A DNA stretch of 64,000 bases from Oncomelania hupensis (lineage: Eukaryota > Mollusca > Gastropoda > Littorinimorpha > Pomatiopsidae): contig CM072522.1 in assembly GCA_036898135.1 (NCBI GenBank), positions 10,319,686 through 10,383,685 of the forward strand, in the 5' to 3' direction. Every line of letters begins with the position of its first letter. Position 1 is the stretch's first letter. The notes beneath the pieces were generated by a model. The model was not told the DNA's origin. It worked only from the letters and a program-made list of their open reading frames with translations, and ran no database searches. Below, piece by piece: positions 12,801-28,254 of this stretch. Position numbers and translations under genes: made by a program.

Positions 12801-15800
12801 CCTAGATCGATCTACGTACTGTATGTTGTGATGTGTACTCATCACAGGTGTGTACTTCCGTTTACAGTACAAATCTCTACAGCGAATCCCGCTTGTAACG
12901 AACCCGAAATTCCCCCCCTTGAGATTCGTTATACCCGGACTCCACTGTATCAACAAAACCATATTGCACACTAGTAAGAGAGTGGCACTCCGACTATTAT
13001 GGTTCTGAATGCCAGAGTTCTTCAACTATACACTACAGTTGCTCTGCCCAAAAACTTTATTAAAGGTTGGACACTTATCTGGTAACATTTAAACACCTGC
13101 TGTTGTCATTTCGCACTTAATAAAAAAAAAAGAAGTAGTTCAAGGGGGTCATGAATATGTCCCAGAGTCGGTAACAAGCGTTAGCATAGCTAAGATGATA
13201 AACCGGGAGGGAAAAAACATAGAGACAGATAGCTAAGACGATAAGCCGGCAGAGAGAAAAAAAAACTTGCTGATCGCCTTGACAAATCCAGCACAGTTTA
13301 AAAACCAAAAGATTCCGAAAGCTAAAACGGCCAGACGAAGCCGAGGTGTACGTACCATGGTAGAGAAGAAAGGAGGGTTTTTGATGTAGGTGGACGTCTC
13401 GTCCCAAGCATACAGCTCTGACTTTGGAATGTCCAGGCCGTTCCACCTCTGGTTGCCCTTCTGTACACACAAAGAAAAAACACTGTCGAAACAAATACAG
13501 CACACATACACTACGCACACACGTGCAACACTGTCAGCTAGAAATAGTTCAATAATTCCCACTGCTCCTTACATGCACTGTCGACCTTCTCCGCTTTTCT
13601 ACAACCTTTCAACAACTTCCTTCATTCTCCCTCTGACACTCCCGTCTGTTGGCAACTCCATCTGTGTGAGCACGAAGTTGCAAGTGAACGTGCTTTCTCT
13701 TATCATTGTCCTTGTACTTTTGGAACAAGCTGCCTCCTTCTCTTACCAAATTCATCTTGAATTGGGTTATATAAAAACAACAACAACAACAACAACGAAA
13801 TAAACTGAGTATCTTGGACCAGCGTTGCATGCAAGAAAGTTGGTTGATAAATCTCAGGCAAGTCAACATGAAATTAACATTAACCATAGATGTAATGAGA
13901 AACAACTCACGGAGATCCTGGAGTAGACGTCATTGAACATGGCCGGTACCACACACTGCTGTTCAACAGCCTGTTAGGAACAACACAATTGCCAAAAAAA
14001 AAAAGGTTATTTATTGATTTAATCCTTTTATACAGCACTTTTGCAGCTCCAAGATGCTGGCCGATACAGGATCTAACTCAAGACCATCCAACTAAACCAC
14101 CTAAATAGCTGCATTTTATATGTTTGTGCAAAACTGCATTTCAAACACACAAAAACCATATGATCACTTTGCTCAAATCTCTCCAAACATTAACCCTTTA
14201 CTGGGTACACGTTTGTCTATTTTTTAGCTCTAAACAGGCAATAATTTTTATAATTTTAGAGATATTTCGGAGTACGTTAGTAAAAACACCACACCTTAGG
14301 TATTAGTGCATAGATTTAAATGAAATAAAATGCAAAATGAACAGAAATAAATTCTATTTTGATTATCTACCTTTTTATTCTTCTCTTGTCATGTCTTGTT
14401 TTTTATTACTCCATGTGTTTACAAAAAGTGAAAAAAAAAAGTTTTAAAAAGTCCAAACAAGCCTTTTTCTCTTCTTCACTTCCCTGCCCATCTGAAAGAT
14501 CTGATGCATGCATGCTACTGACACTAATCAGTCTAATGTCAGTACCAATCTCTCCTCCTACTCAAAGTCCATTTCTCTCACTTTAATGCCTGATAAATGG
14601 AAGCCTGTAAACTCTCCTTCATCAGTCAAAGAATCCAATCCATTCTAGATATTCGCACACAATTTTTTTTTTTTTTAAATCGAAATAACGAACTCATCAA
14701 AGAGAAAACTAGTGGAAATGCATTAGATTGTTTTCACAACAGAATAAACCAGAAGTCAATTGCCGGAAGTCTCGCAATCTTTCAAACAACGCGAGAATAT
14801 AACAGTGGTTGATACGGACGCTTTTGGGCGTTTTGCCTGTTTAGACCTTCGTACGTTTTCGGCCGCTACACCCAGTAAAGGGTTAACTCTACAATCATCT
14901 TAGGAACACCGCTCCCGATTTGTATTCCAAACCTTCCACTATTTTCAAAGTTACAGCCTTTTTATGTGCAATACCCGCTACTTATTGGTAATAGGCTCAG
15001 CATAGCTAGGCCAGAAGCATCACTAGGATCAGAAAGAGTTAATCGCAAGAGGCTAGCAGTATTGGACACTTCAGAGCAAACTGACGATCCAGTCTCTTGA
15101 CTACATTACCACGTGACCTGCTAAACTTTTACGTACGTGGATCTCAGCTCTGGTGGGCCAAATGTCCCTGAGGAAGACAGGTTTACCCTCTGCGTTGGTT
15201 CCTGAAAAGAGCAAAACATACTTCATTCAATGATGGTTACACAGTGTTGTAAGGTCTACATGTGGCAAAGTATATACAATATCTATATATGTCTATCTAT
15301 AAACCAAACTATCTATCTACCTACTTATCTACCTAATAATTAAACAAACAAAAGAAAAAAAAACCACGATGCACTGTATGCTATATAATTCATGTCTCTT
15401 GCCGTTGCAGTGATTCACGGCACTTGATCATCTGTACAAGAAAGTTATTTGCAGGAATTTGGGTAACAGTTGTGTTGTGTAAGGGGAAGCAATTCTTGTT
15501 TTGTAACACACACATCAGGCTTATTCCTGTTTCTTTCATGTCGCTTAAGCAGTTGACCTTTTCATAAAAATTTTTAATTAAAAAAATCAAACTATGATAC
15601 CTTCATTTCTTGTAGGATTTTAAAAATATGTCACCTCTTTAGTTTTTTCTGTAACATCTTCGTTTTTTGTTGTAGTGGTTGTGTTTTTTTTTACGGTCAC
15701 ATCTTTGTTTTGTGTGTTGTTTCTTAACTGTTGCATTTTCTTTTTATAAAAAAAATTGTCACATCTTTAGTTATCATCCTTCAGTGTTAGTAAATTATTT

Positions 15801-18800
15801 AGAAATCTTTAAAATTTATGTTCAAAACCTTATCATTTCCATGAATGATTTTATTGGACTCTTTCCTCTGTCTCTCTAAATGAAGGCTTCAGATTCAATG
15901 GATCAATTTTTCAAATCAATCCGATGGCGATCAATTTACTGGTCAATGCTATGACCGGGAGTAGCTCCAAATATCTTAGCAAAACATGTAACTCACTTTG
16001 TATTGCTTATATCCTACAGAAAACTCATGAAGAGAGGGAATATGAGATCAGGCACAGTCAAGAAGTAGGGGAACAGACAGGCCTTATTCAGAAATGGGAG
16101 GTAACTTGTCATTTTGTTTTCTTTTTAGTTACCTGGAGTTATTCGGGCGGACATTCTCATCTCAGAACACTATGAAAGCTACCCCGAGCTGCAAGCTTTC
16201 CTTCGGGAATGGAGGGTGGTGGTTGTCAGGCAGTGCAAGGCCAAACTTTCGGAGCTAGCCAGGATTGCAATTGAAATCAACCTTTTGGTTGATCTGGAAG
16301 GTTTGATGGAAGACAGTGCAGATATTATAGACGAGAAACTGTGTTTGTTTGCAAAGAATGTCCGCCCAACGTAAGGCAACTCTGGGCACAACATGAGGCC
16401 AAGCCGGCCAAAGTTATTTCCCCTCGTATTTCTGAGAATGGTCTATTTACAGTCTAAAAAATCTCAGCGTCCTATAAGGTTTTCTGTACATTTGCGCCTA
16501 TATCCTGTAAGGATTTCAAGTTTATTGCAATGAATTGGGTTATGAATATGAAAAAATTGGAAAAAATTTATTTATTGTCACATTAACTTCATATTTTAGG
16601 ATATGTTTATAAAATGGTTATTCTATGTACCCAAAGAACCATTTTGACTTTAGTATTATTTTTACCTGTTGGAATCTTGTAATTAATTCATAATTACAGG
16701 TATTTTATGGACTATGTTAATAAAACAACAACAAGACAGTGTGGATTGCATGTGAATGTGTGCACTGTCAGTCAACACAGACAAGAAAACTCACTCTGTT
16801 TGTCTACACCAAGTCCTTGTGCTCTTTCAGCAATAAGCTCATCAATAAGGTTACAAAACTCACTATTACTGTCGGAGCTATCCCCTGCCATCGTGGCCGA
16901 AAATTTTGCAAACTCAAACCTCGAACAAAATCGTTAAAAAAGTACACAAAACCACGTCAAACTTGCGAAAACGATAGCGGAAAACACACGGGAACCTTTC
17001 CGGAAGTTGACTAAACCTTCTCTCACGCACAGGAGAGTTCCTATTTCCTGTGATTTCATGACTAAAAGGTGCACTAACGAGGCGCGCATTACCGCGCTTC
17101 AGTATTACGGGCGAGGCGCACATTACCACGCTATAGGACACTAAGAGTTAAAAGAGTTCAGTAGTAATAGTAGTAGTAGTAATAGTAGCAGTAGTAATAT
17201 CATCATTACCCAGTGGTTCAGTTTCAAAGTCGATGGCCACAGTGCCTGCCAAGGCGTAGGCGATGACAAGAGGTGGGGAGGCCAGATAGTTGGCTCGCGT
17301 TAAGGGGTGAATACGCCCTTCAAAGTTACGGTTTCCTGACAGCACACCGCAGGCCACAAGGTCACCCTGTTGAACACAGCCAACTTAAAAATGAGACATT
17401 AATCTTACTTGTATTCCACAGCGCCATACTGGTCACTCTTAAGGTCAGCCATCACTATTGCGTGATGGCCATAAACCATGCATGCCAAGCGCTGCCAATC
17501 GCTTATAGTTATAGAACTGCTGCTACAGAAACCATCAAAACACAAACCCTCCTTAAAATATCCATATATTTTGACACCATAACAGTTTTCGGTTGCTGTT
17601 AATATATTCTTAAAGAAACATGATTTTGCAAAACAACGACGCTAAGCACAACTATTTTACGATAAAATAAATTACTTGTATGCATGTTTCAACTGAAGAG
17701 CAAACACTTTGCGAGCTTGTATAATTATGTTCACATGCAAATACGGCTTTCTGTAACACAACACTGCTCAAAATCCTGACTTTTCCCAACAACATGCCAC
17801 CACTCTTCTGAAAGCAACCCACGTCTGCTTGCAGTAACAACCATTAGTTTTGATGGAGACTCTGTTTAAGGGAGATAAAGGCCGTGAAGTGCACTACACT
17901 TTGACGCTCTGCAAGCCAGAAATGGTCACATTGACACCTGACCGCATCTTGATACATTATCACTTCATTTATGAAGAGGATTTGGAATAGTATTGTAATA
18001 GTGTATCAGGTTCCATACTCCAATCCCTCACCAAAACCAACGCATCGGTTTTCAGGAAGTTAAGCAGTTCATTGAATTTCATATGTGACAGACACTCGAA
18101 ACTCCCCAAATATTGGAAAAGTCATGTTATGGCGAAAGGTTAAAAAGATCTCAAGTGTCTTTGAAGCAATTGTAATTGCAATTAAGGGCAGCATAGGCAT
18201 AGCAAGTTCAGAACACATAGAAACATGCTCCTCAGCACTGATCTGCTGAGTGCACTGCCTTTGATGTCGAAATTCAGCCAGTCAGATCCAGAAATAGCTG
18301 GTAATTTGCAGTGGCGGTAAAACAAAAGCATCGGTCACCCTAGTCACCCCCCTCTCACCAGCTATTAGAAAAGTCACATTCTGGCGGCAAGATAAGAAGA
18401 TCTAAAGTGTCTTTGGGGCGATTAAGACCAGCTTGGCAATTTCAGAAAACGCAAACATGTGCTTATCGGTACTGATTTGTTGAAATGTGTCTATGAAGCG
18501 CTGGTAAAGTTTGCCACTCTAAGGGATCAAAAGCATCGATCACCTGTGCCTGCACACTCCACACACGCACACACACAGAAAGCGAGAGAGAGAGAAGGAC
18601 AGCATACTTCAAAATAATATTGGATGCAGTCAAATTAATCTTTAAAAAATACAAAACTATTTAACTTTCAGTTTCCTAATAGCGATCTCCCTGCCTTTAC
18701 ACCACGTGTATGCCTTGTATACTGTTGTCCTTGTTGTGTGTCTGTAATATATTTGTTGCACGTGAGCGTGTATGTTGGTATAGGTCGCCGCGCTTTGAGT

Positions 18801-21800
18801 TTGAAATCATTCGAAGTAAAGCGCGTATTAGCATCCGGTATTATTATTATTATTATTATTAGGGAGAGAGAGCGGGAGAGAGGGAGAGAGAGAGAGGGGG
18901 GGAGAGAGAGAGAGGGAGAGGGAGAGAGAGAGGGAGAGAGAGAGAGGGAGAGAGAGACAAAGAGAGAGAGAGGGAGAGAGAGAGAGGGAGAGAGAGACAA
19001 AGAGAGAGAGGGAGAGAGAGAGAAAGAGAGAGAGGAAGAGAGAGAGAAAGAGAGAGAGGAAGAGAGAGAGAAAGAGAGAGAAAGAGAGAGAGGGAGAGAG
19101 AGAGAAAGAGAGAGAGGGAGAGAGATGGAACAACACCACATGGGAGAGTACATTTACTCTGACCCTGAAACAAACGGTGACATCTTCCTTCAAATGGAGG
19201 CTCCATTGAAACTAATTATACCAGTACAAAGGGTGACATTTTCTCTATACAGTGTGCATAAACAGTATTAAGAAAAAGTCACATTCACTCACTAGAAAGC
19301 AAAACGTAAACCAACTGAAAGCCCATAATTAATCCACGATATATAAGGACAGTCTCTTGACCCCTGCCAGCCCTGTGAAGCAAGGCGTCACAGAGACCGT
19401 CTTGGCTTGCTCGGGCTGCACCGATAGAGCGATTTTTATCCATGTGACCAGCACTTGTGATTCATTTTCGATTGAAATTAAACAGAAGTAGCGGCCAATC
19501 TGCGTATCTGTCAAGTATATGTGGTTATCCCAATCAACGATAGAGTACCAATGGTTTAAATTATATGGACCTTAGCGGCCAGTCTGTATATTTGTCAGAT
19601 AAGTGTTGGTAATCCCAATCAACTGCAGAGAGCAGCACATCACACCAGTAAAATATCCACAACACAATACAATAAAATACAATTCAATACATCTTTAGTC
19701 CCTTGAAGAAGAAGAAGAAATCTCCTTCCGCGTTTGACCCACGACCTGATGAAAGAATGACTTTCAAGGCCACTATTGCAGAAGTTACTACAAGTTAAGG
19801 TACAAACCATCATGGGGTACCTTTTCAATGGCAGCGCCGACTTCCTCAGGCAATGGCCCGCTGTTGCCGATACATGTCATACAACCGTAGCCCACTATGT
19901 CAAACCTGGAGAAAAAAAAAACCACACACAAAAACCATCACAATCCAGCGTCTGTTTGCACAGCACACCATTTCAAAAAGATGCTTAGACAGAAAAATGG
20001 CTACTGAACAGAAATCAGGTTCAATGATGCTTGGACAGGAACATTGCAGCAAGCTACCTAATAGAAATCAGCTTCAGTGACTTTTCAATAGGAGTACATC
20101 TTTCCTTTGACGAAGGTTTGCGTTTTAACCCTCTAAACCCCACAGAGGCCTAAGCATTATCAGCTTCTATTTCCTAGGTCAAGGCAAGTAACTCCGTCAA
20201 AATGCTACACTATGCACATACAAAAATAAATTAAAAATGCACCACCCAAAATTATGCTCCACTCATCATTATTAATCAATCAACCACATTTTTTTTTTCA
20301 AAACGAAATGTTACACATATATTTTTACAATGTGTTGCAACTGGAAAAAAAAATTTGAATGTCAACATTGCATACTGCACAACATGCAGCAATACGATCA
20401 CTGCCACATATAATAAAGCACAGATTGTTCATCGTTGCTGTTATTCAAACCCGACGGAAACAGATCATCAAAGTGAAAGTCCAAATCACTTTCCTCTCCA
20501 TCATTCACCTGCACCAAATCAGCCTCCTAAAATCCTCCAAATGGGTCATCCTCTTCATCAGATTCTGCAAGAATCGGACGCCATCATTCTCCGCCTCTCA
20601 AAATTAAAACTTTAATCAAACTTTGAAACTTCACTGTGTGTGGTCTACACACTCTAAAAATGCAGTGAAAACTCCACCAGAAACCGCAGGAAATCACGAT
20701 CACGAGAGAGTCTCGCACATTTGCTATAAATAGATTTCCACATGGCAGCTGCTGAGCAGACCACGTCATTACCGGCCACTGATGGTCGCTCCGCGAGCGT
20801 GCAAATAGCAAAAATTTTAGTCGCTCTAGGTCGCTCCGGGTGTAAGACGGTTAAGTAAAAAGCAGGGGCTGAGCGCTGGCACACCCACAACTCACACCTA
20901 CCAGAGGTGCCTACCCCGCAGTCTGACCATTTGTGTACTGGCTGCGTGAAAAATGTGTATTTTGTGTGTAATGTTAGATTTCGCGCAACTCGCAACATTT
21001 GATCAAAGAATTATTGTCATGAAAACTGTCACATTCACAAAACATTAATTTATACTAATTCCAGCTCACCATTTTAATCCTCATGAAACAAAATAATATA
21101 GAACGCAACAAGTTATGGTCACAAATGCACACTAATATATATCATTGTTTGTGTTGTATTTTCCTCCATAACCCCCAAAAAGATCTTCATATTGTCGAAC
21201 AATTAATAAATATAAATTATGAATATATATAAATGCATCATTATTTTCGTATATTCTGCTGAAACTGGCAAAACGTTTTGTTTTTTGAGCATACTAGATT
21301 GTTCTGCGTTTTGTTGTGTAAATACAGTGCCTTTTTATAAATTTTTGTATTATTTTGAGACACCTGAGCCACTTTTGGGAAAAACGCATTTTATTTTTAT
21401 GTGAGGGTTACCCACTTTGAACAGTTAAATGAGTGCCTTAATATTGACCGATTTTAACAATTTAAGTTTGTAAAATCTTCTAAAGGTTTGTATTATATAA
21501 TAAAAACAAAATAAAACATGCTGAACTAAAACAAAATTTTCATCTTAATACCTAATCTAAGTGTCGCTAAATGTCTTATGCACCGCTGTGAGCAATGCTG
21601 AACTCTTTCTTGCACGTGTTGCAGTGAGCATAATGAATTCCTTTAGAAGATTCGATTATTCCTCGAAAACGTTCATGGTATTCACGTAAGAAATGTTGTC
21701 GCGCTTTTTGCTTACTTGCAACCCTACCCCGCTTTTCTTCAGACTCGCTCTCATCGTCACTCTCGTGTAAACTCTTTCTTGTTAGATAGTTAGATGTTGA

Positions 21801-24800
21801 CGCATGCTAGCTTTGCTTCGTAGACAGATCGGCAGCGAAACGCCTCATCTTATTTTTCTACGTAGATACTCGCTTTGCTAGCCAAATAAAACGCACGGCA
21901 TGTTTAGCAGCTTCCACAATGGCGGATACAAAGTCTGGCACTACCTCTCATGCACGAGATTTCACATAATATAAAATCAGCGCGAAAATTTTTATTATTT
22001 TTTTTTTGGGTCCTCCACGAAAATGCGTATTTTTAAGGAATTGCTCGTATTGTCATATTTTATGTTGAAAATTCGTAAAATTATGCGCTAGCGCGTATGG
22101 TAGGCACCTCTGCACCTACTGACATACTAGGTACCCAAGTACCAGCAGCCTCTTAAATGCCAGTGGGGGAAAAACTGGAGCGATGGCCTAAATAAAGCAC
22201 GCTTTCAACAGGCATTTTCCTTTGTCAAAAAGACTCAACAATGTGTAACAATTGGCAAGAAGGGGATAGCTCCGTGGTTCAGGGTGCAAGCCTCGCATAG
22301 GTGTGTCGTTGGTCGACGTGGGATCAAATCCTGACTTAGCAACCTCTTTTGGGCATGCTGGGTATTTTAGAAGCCTGCGCCCAGAGAAGCTCTCTGAGCT
22401 TGTAAGTGCGCAATATAAAAATAATCCCCCATCATCCCAAAATGTGCGCTGAAAACAAAGACGCAATCTTCCTCCATCACACCATTCTCTCTGGTATATA
22501 AAATTAAAAAGAAACTTTGGAAGTTAGATTGCTGGAATTTCCTTTTTAGTTTTATATGTTAAATTCTTTGTGAGTTTGGCCTCGATGTTCTTTTGAATTT
22601 CAAGAAGGTCTTTTTCCTTGTTGTCGTCCTTTGCTAACCTTCTCATAGCATTTGATTTGGTCAGGCAAGGTCCAGAAAACAAGCTATCCAAAACCCGTTT
22701 TCCCAATGTAGTAACCTTTCCATGACTTCCTTGGAATTGCAAGGATTGTTCATGACTTCACTGGAATCGCCAGGACTTTCCAGACCTGGACACCCAACTT
22801 TGAAATTCCATGACTTTCCATGAACCCTGCGGGCTGCCTGTGCCAAACTAAAACTGGATACCTACCCAAGTTTGTCCAGGTACGTGGTGACTCCGCTGTC
22901 CCTGAGGTAGTAGGTGACCACGCCGCTGCCGGGCGATAGACTGGTCTTGATGTAGGGCTTGATGCTCAGCCCTGCCTCCACTGCTTTCTTGGCTAGCAAA
23001 CCTACACACACATATTGTCAATATCCAAAACCTGTGCATCAAAAAATAGTGTTGAAGAAAACCCTGTTTAAAGGTATTCAACATTGCATATTTCAGCGCC
23101 ATGGATCCTTTTCAAGTCAGACCCAAAAAACTAGAATGGCAAAGCATGATGAATGTAAATTTTATGTGTGTACCTATTTATTTGTTTCAAGATTTAATTA
23201 TTTATTTTTCTGTTCAACAATGTTTTATATTTATTCACTGTTATACCTTTTGCCTTTCAATAGGATGTAATTATCATGTGATATGAATTAGTGCAGTGTG
23301 GAATGTGTTTTGCTATATGTTGTTCCAAAAGCAAGACTTTCTATGCATATGTAAATTTTGAAATTCTTGCTATTTATTATGTTGGCACCATGATGGGATT
23401 TCTCTGCTGAGATAATAAAGTATTCGTATTTGTATGCTTCTTATGGAACTCGAAAATGAGTTCTCCGAAAAACCAAAATAGAAATGGTGGCATTAAAATG
23501 CAAAGTAATACAGACTTTCATATTCCCATGCTCTTGAACTTGAGATGACATTCAACTCCGCATCCAAATACTCATGTACTACGAAATAAAGTTCAGCAAA
23601 CGTATTACGCCAAAAAACGGTGACCTTGGGATGATCTTGACCTTGAAATACCTTGACATTGGGATGACCTTGACCCTCACATGATCTCTTTTGCATGTTT
23701 GATCAAATAATCTAATGTTGTTGCATACTATGGGTTAAATAAACAGCCATTCCACTGTATGATGACCTATTTTTTGTATGCGTTTGCAATGCCTAAAATG
23801 ACATTGACCTTCAAGATCAACGCAAAAACGGAACATATATGAAAGATCAAATTATCATCTCTAAATACAACAAGTTTGGACTTCCCATTTCTCATAGTTT
23901 AGGGTCAAGATCACTTCAAAGTACCTATACAAACTGACTTTGAACAGCTCCAGTGACCTTGAATTGATAAATATATTCTAGATATGCTAATACAACATGT
24001 ATTGAATGCATATGACAAAGATCAAACATCCCTGGATAACGATATTACAAAACAAAGGGATTGAGAACTTAAGTTCTCCAATCAAAACTGACAAACATAT
24101 ATTATCGCCTTTGTATTCCTGAGACAATCGCTGACACCTTACGCCTCACTAAATCACACACAACAAAAATAACTGTCCCTGACAATGTCAAAGAGTGAAG
24201 AAACCGTCTTACCTGCCCCCAGCATGACAGAAGGGTTGGAAGTGTTGGTGCAGCTGGTGATGGCCGCTATAACCACTGAGCCGTGGGTCAGCTGGTACTC
24301 CTGGCCCTCGAACACCAGTGGTACAACTGTCCCCAGCTTGTCTTCAGGGATACCATAGCCCTGGACACAACCAGTCATGTTTAGACAGATGCCATACACA
24401 CACACACAAAGATTATCAAGTGGCGGCCTCTATGCTGCTTCTGAGTCTACACTGCCCTCACTCAGTTATAGCAAAGAATATCTACTACGCTAAGAACGGT
24501 CATAAGGCCTAGGATAGCGAAACGATGAGCGCGAGCGCCGCCAAGCGGCTGAAATGATAATTACGTCCCTTTGTTGCTGAAAAGCATGGCACTGTCACAT
24601 GTGTTTAGTAAACAAACGCTTGCGGTTGTATGAATGAGCGCAATAATATGGTTATGTGTATTTGTGCTTGTGTATATGTACATAGTTATTTAGAGGATAT
24701 TGCAGGATAGAGGACAATGAGGATTTGACAACTACATTTTTGCCAGTGTGATATTAAGAGCACTTTACTCAAAATGATATGTTTCTAAATACTGCTCTCA

Positions 24801-26157
24801 GACCAGTTCACCCCCTACCAATGCCAGTAAGGAGTAAGCAGACTGTCTGTCAGGAGTTTCATCTGTCTGTCAGGAGTACAGTACTGGAATACATTTTTTG
24901 AGAGATTGAGAAAAAATAAAACAAAAAGACAGTTAAATGTACTACAAAAACACATTAAAAAGTAAATTTGAAAAAGCATTCACTTATTTATTGCTTTAGC
25001 AATAAACGAGCTTATTGTGCGTTGGTTAGCCTGCTTTTGTTGCAACTGCTTTTGTCTACCACAGTTCACGTGCCTTTCAATGGCATTTCTACCGCAGTCC
25101 GCAACGCTGAAGTCAAGTTTGCAAATGTTGCAGTAAGCATAGTTTTCAGACCTTTCGGAGCTCGTTAAGCACTTATGCAGTTCCGAATAAGAAGCATTCC
25201 ACTTCTGCGTGTAAAGCATCTTCTTTTTGGGTGGTGTTTGTCCACCATCTTCTGCGTTTTTTATTTTCGGCATCGCGAACAGACTAGTCACTTCGAAAAC
25301 ATGCACAAATGCTCGATCACACACGAAAGAAAGTGCGAGAGCCGGAAATCGAAACTTGTACAGGAAATTCCAGTTTTTGTCTTATTACGGAAAACTTGCG
25401 AAACGGAAGAAAAAGCGTCTTACTACCGAAAAAACTACAATTTTTTTTTTCATCGCTCGCGTTTGAAACCGGAGTTTTTGTTTTCAAAACGGATAAGCGG
25501 ATTTTTACAGTCAAAACGGAGAAAATCCGGTCAAACCGGAGGAGTGAACAGCTCTGTGCTCTGATAATATGAATGAGCTCAATAACATGATTATGAGCAT
25601 GTGTGTATATACATTGTTTTCAGCATACACTGTTTTCAGTGCAATACCAAAAACACTTTGATTAAAATGTCGTAGGTCTGACTGCTGTTGTTCTTGGTTT
25701 TTATTTTTAACTTTTTTTTTTTTTTAGTTATTTATTTTATTATTATTATACTAATTGTTATTATTACTTTATTTTTAATTTTATTTTAGTACATCCTTTT
25801 GTAATGTTGTCTTTTCTATTTTTTTTTTCTAATGTGTGAATCATAAGTGTGTGTGTGTACAGTTCTGAATAGTTTTGAAATCATGTTTGTAGCAATGTCT
25901 ATCTGTTCCTTGCAAAATGTTAATGTTGGCATGAGTTCAAAGCCTATCATAATCCTAACCGAAATGCATAAGAGCTTGAAAATCATCACTACCTTATTTC
26001 ATTTTGCGTCAACTATGGTAGTTAAAATAAGTTTGTATGTATTATTGGTTGTTTGTTTTTTTAAGCATACTGGTGTGAAACAAACGGAATAATAAATAAT
26101 TGTATTGTAACAGTACTAAATTTGATCATTGTTCATTGTCAGTGTGTGTAAAAACAC

Positions 26158-26226
<69 letters not shown>

Positions 26227-27501
26227 GTATATGTGTAAGTGTATTCTTTTGTGTGTGTCTATCATCTGATTTGTGTGTGTGTGTTTAACATAGTTCTTGT
26301 TATTTGCAACACACATACATACAAAAAGTATGAACTGGAAACTATCTAGTAAAGTTACTGTTTTAAAATTCGGACGGATTTTTATTTTATTTTAAGTATT
26401 ATTATAATGACTTGTGATATGTTGATGCATCTAAAGACATGTTACAGTATGCTTATATGCAAAACTCCATGAATATCGGCCAGGAAGCGATGGTATGGCG
26501 TCCGGCAAAGGAGGCTTGTTTACAGATCGCTAAGCGGACGGTAATCTCCCTTGAGTTATTTATCATCTTACTCGTTGGAGGGCGCTGCGCGCTGACCGTC
26601 TTGTAACTTTATAGAAGGGAATCTCCTTATGACCGTTCTTTGCGTAGCCTACCTTCTTTGGTTATAGTTTACCTTCACATTGCAGACCTGACTATCTTCC
26701 GTTTTTGGCGGAAGATTCTTCCGAATTTTAATGCTTTTTTCCGCCCTTCCGCCTCTGACAACTTTTTTCCGCTGAAGAAATCGAAAATCTTCTGCATTCC
26801 AATCTAGTCTTGAATCCGTAAGAGAAATCGTATTTTTTGTACAGAAGGGAGATAACCACTGTGCTGCACTCTTCTGTACTGAAGAACACAAAAGAAGTCT
26901 TTCTTTCTCAAACATGGCGACGAAGAGCGTGGTTCCCGTTCATGAAACAGACGACGAAGAAACCATTCACGTTGACAAAGATGAGAGTGAGACCGTAAAA
27001 AAGAAGAAGAAATACGAAATTATGAGAATTCTTCAGTGATGACTGCCTGTGTGTACAAAGAATGAAACTTACTGTTGGGTAAAAAAAAAAAAAATTTTTT
27101 TAAGTTGTAATGTTATGTTCAAGGATCTTTGTACAAATGCAAGAGGCATATTCAGTGACAAATTTTTTTTCTGCTTTTGTGCTGGATTCTTCCGCTTTTT
27201 CCAGAGTGTTCTTCTGTCAAGGCAAAAAGGAGGTAGGCAGGTCTGACATTGATACACCACACCTTCTAGGCAACTTCGCCGTTCTCCTGACACCCGTCCA
27301 TTTGCAAGTCCATCTGTTTCGTACTAAATCGAATGGTGAGCATGCTTTCTCTTTTACCAGGGCTCTAGTATTTACAACATCAACAAGCTGCCTATTTTCT
27401 CTTTGAAATTTATTTTCAAGTCATTTAAATCCTCCCTTAAAACTCATTTTTTTCCTTCCACCGATTGAAACGAATCTGCAAAGTCATAGTTCGCGTGTTC
27501 A

Positions 27502-27547
<46 letters not shown>

Positions 27548-27565
27548 TGAGAGAGAGAGAGAGAG

Positions 27566-27627
<62 letters not shown>

Positions 27628-28222
27628 AGAGAGATATTTGTTTGTATATATGTATAAGTTAACTGTTAGAAGTTCATGAGCTTTTTTTGTTATGTTTAAC
27701 AGCAAAAAATTTACCGTAATCTTTTTTTGGCCTGTAGAGCCATGTCTAGATTAGGTGGATAATTATCCTATCCTATCCTATCCCGTAACTCGGAGGTCGT
27801 AGGGGCACCACAGATGATCCTTTAACCAGCGTACTCCATCTTTCCCTGTCCTCAGCAACACTGATGGTTTCGCTCCGTGTCAAACCAGTCCATTCTCGAA
27901 TGTTGTCCTCCCAACTCTTTTTCGGTCTCCCTCTTCTTCTACCTCCTTGCACTGTGCCTTGCAGGATGGTCTTTGCAAGACCTGACGATCTGGTGACGTG
28001 GCCATACCATCGAAGTTTTTTCACCACTGTGAGCAGGTCATCGTGTTGTCCAATGGCTCGTGTGATGGTCTGTTGAACTTCGTCGTTGGTGATGTGCTGG
28101 TTATAGGAAATGCCCAGAAGTCTTCTGTAGCACCTCAACTCCATGCTTTGTATTCTTATTGTATTGCATAATTATAAATATAATAATAAATAAAAATAAT
28201 AATTAACAACAACAACAACAAC

Positions 28223-28254
<32 letters not shown>

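Larger units (their letters stand above)
24485..26647. mobile_element. Long-TIR DNA element with nested insertion
   Basis: Ends CTACGC(T/A) followed by AAGAACGGTCATAAGG are present in inverted orientation at 24485-24507 and 26625-26647. The 2.16-kb interior holds element b and a CT microsatellite, plus a direct duplication (about 24631-24795 against 25566-25690). No transposase frame or clear target duplication was found, so the superfamily is open. Confidence 0.6.

Noticed and set aside
13117..13562. ORFs of 109-133 codons on the minus strand around ACO1 exon 16
   Set aside because: Only the 105-base exon part is conserved; the rest is intron read-through or other frames.
18668..19271. Several overlapping ORFs of 115-177 codons rich in Ser-Leu or Arg-Glu
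   Set aside because: They are translations of the GA/CT microsatellite.
22258..22330. Functional tRNA gene
   Set aside because: A- and B-box-like motifs are present, but no consistent cloverleaf, and a SINE body follows.
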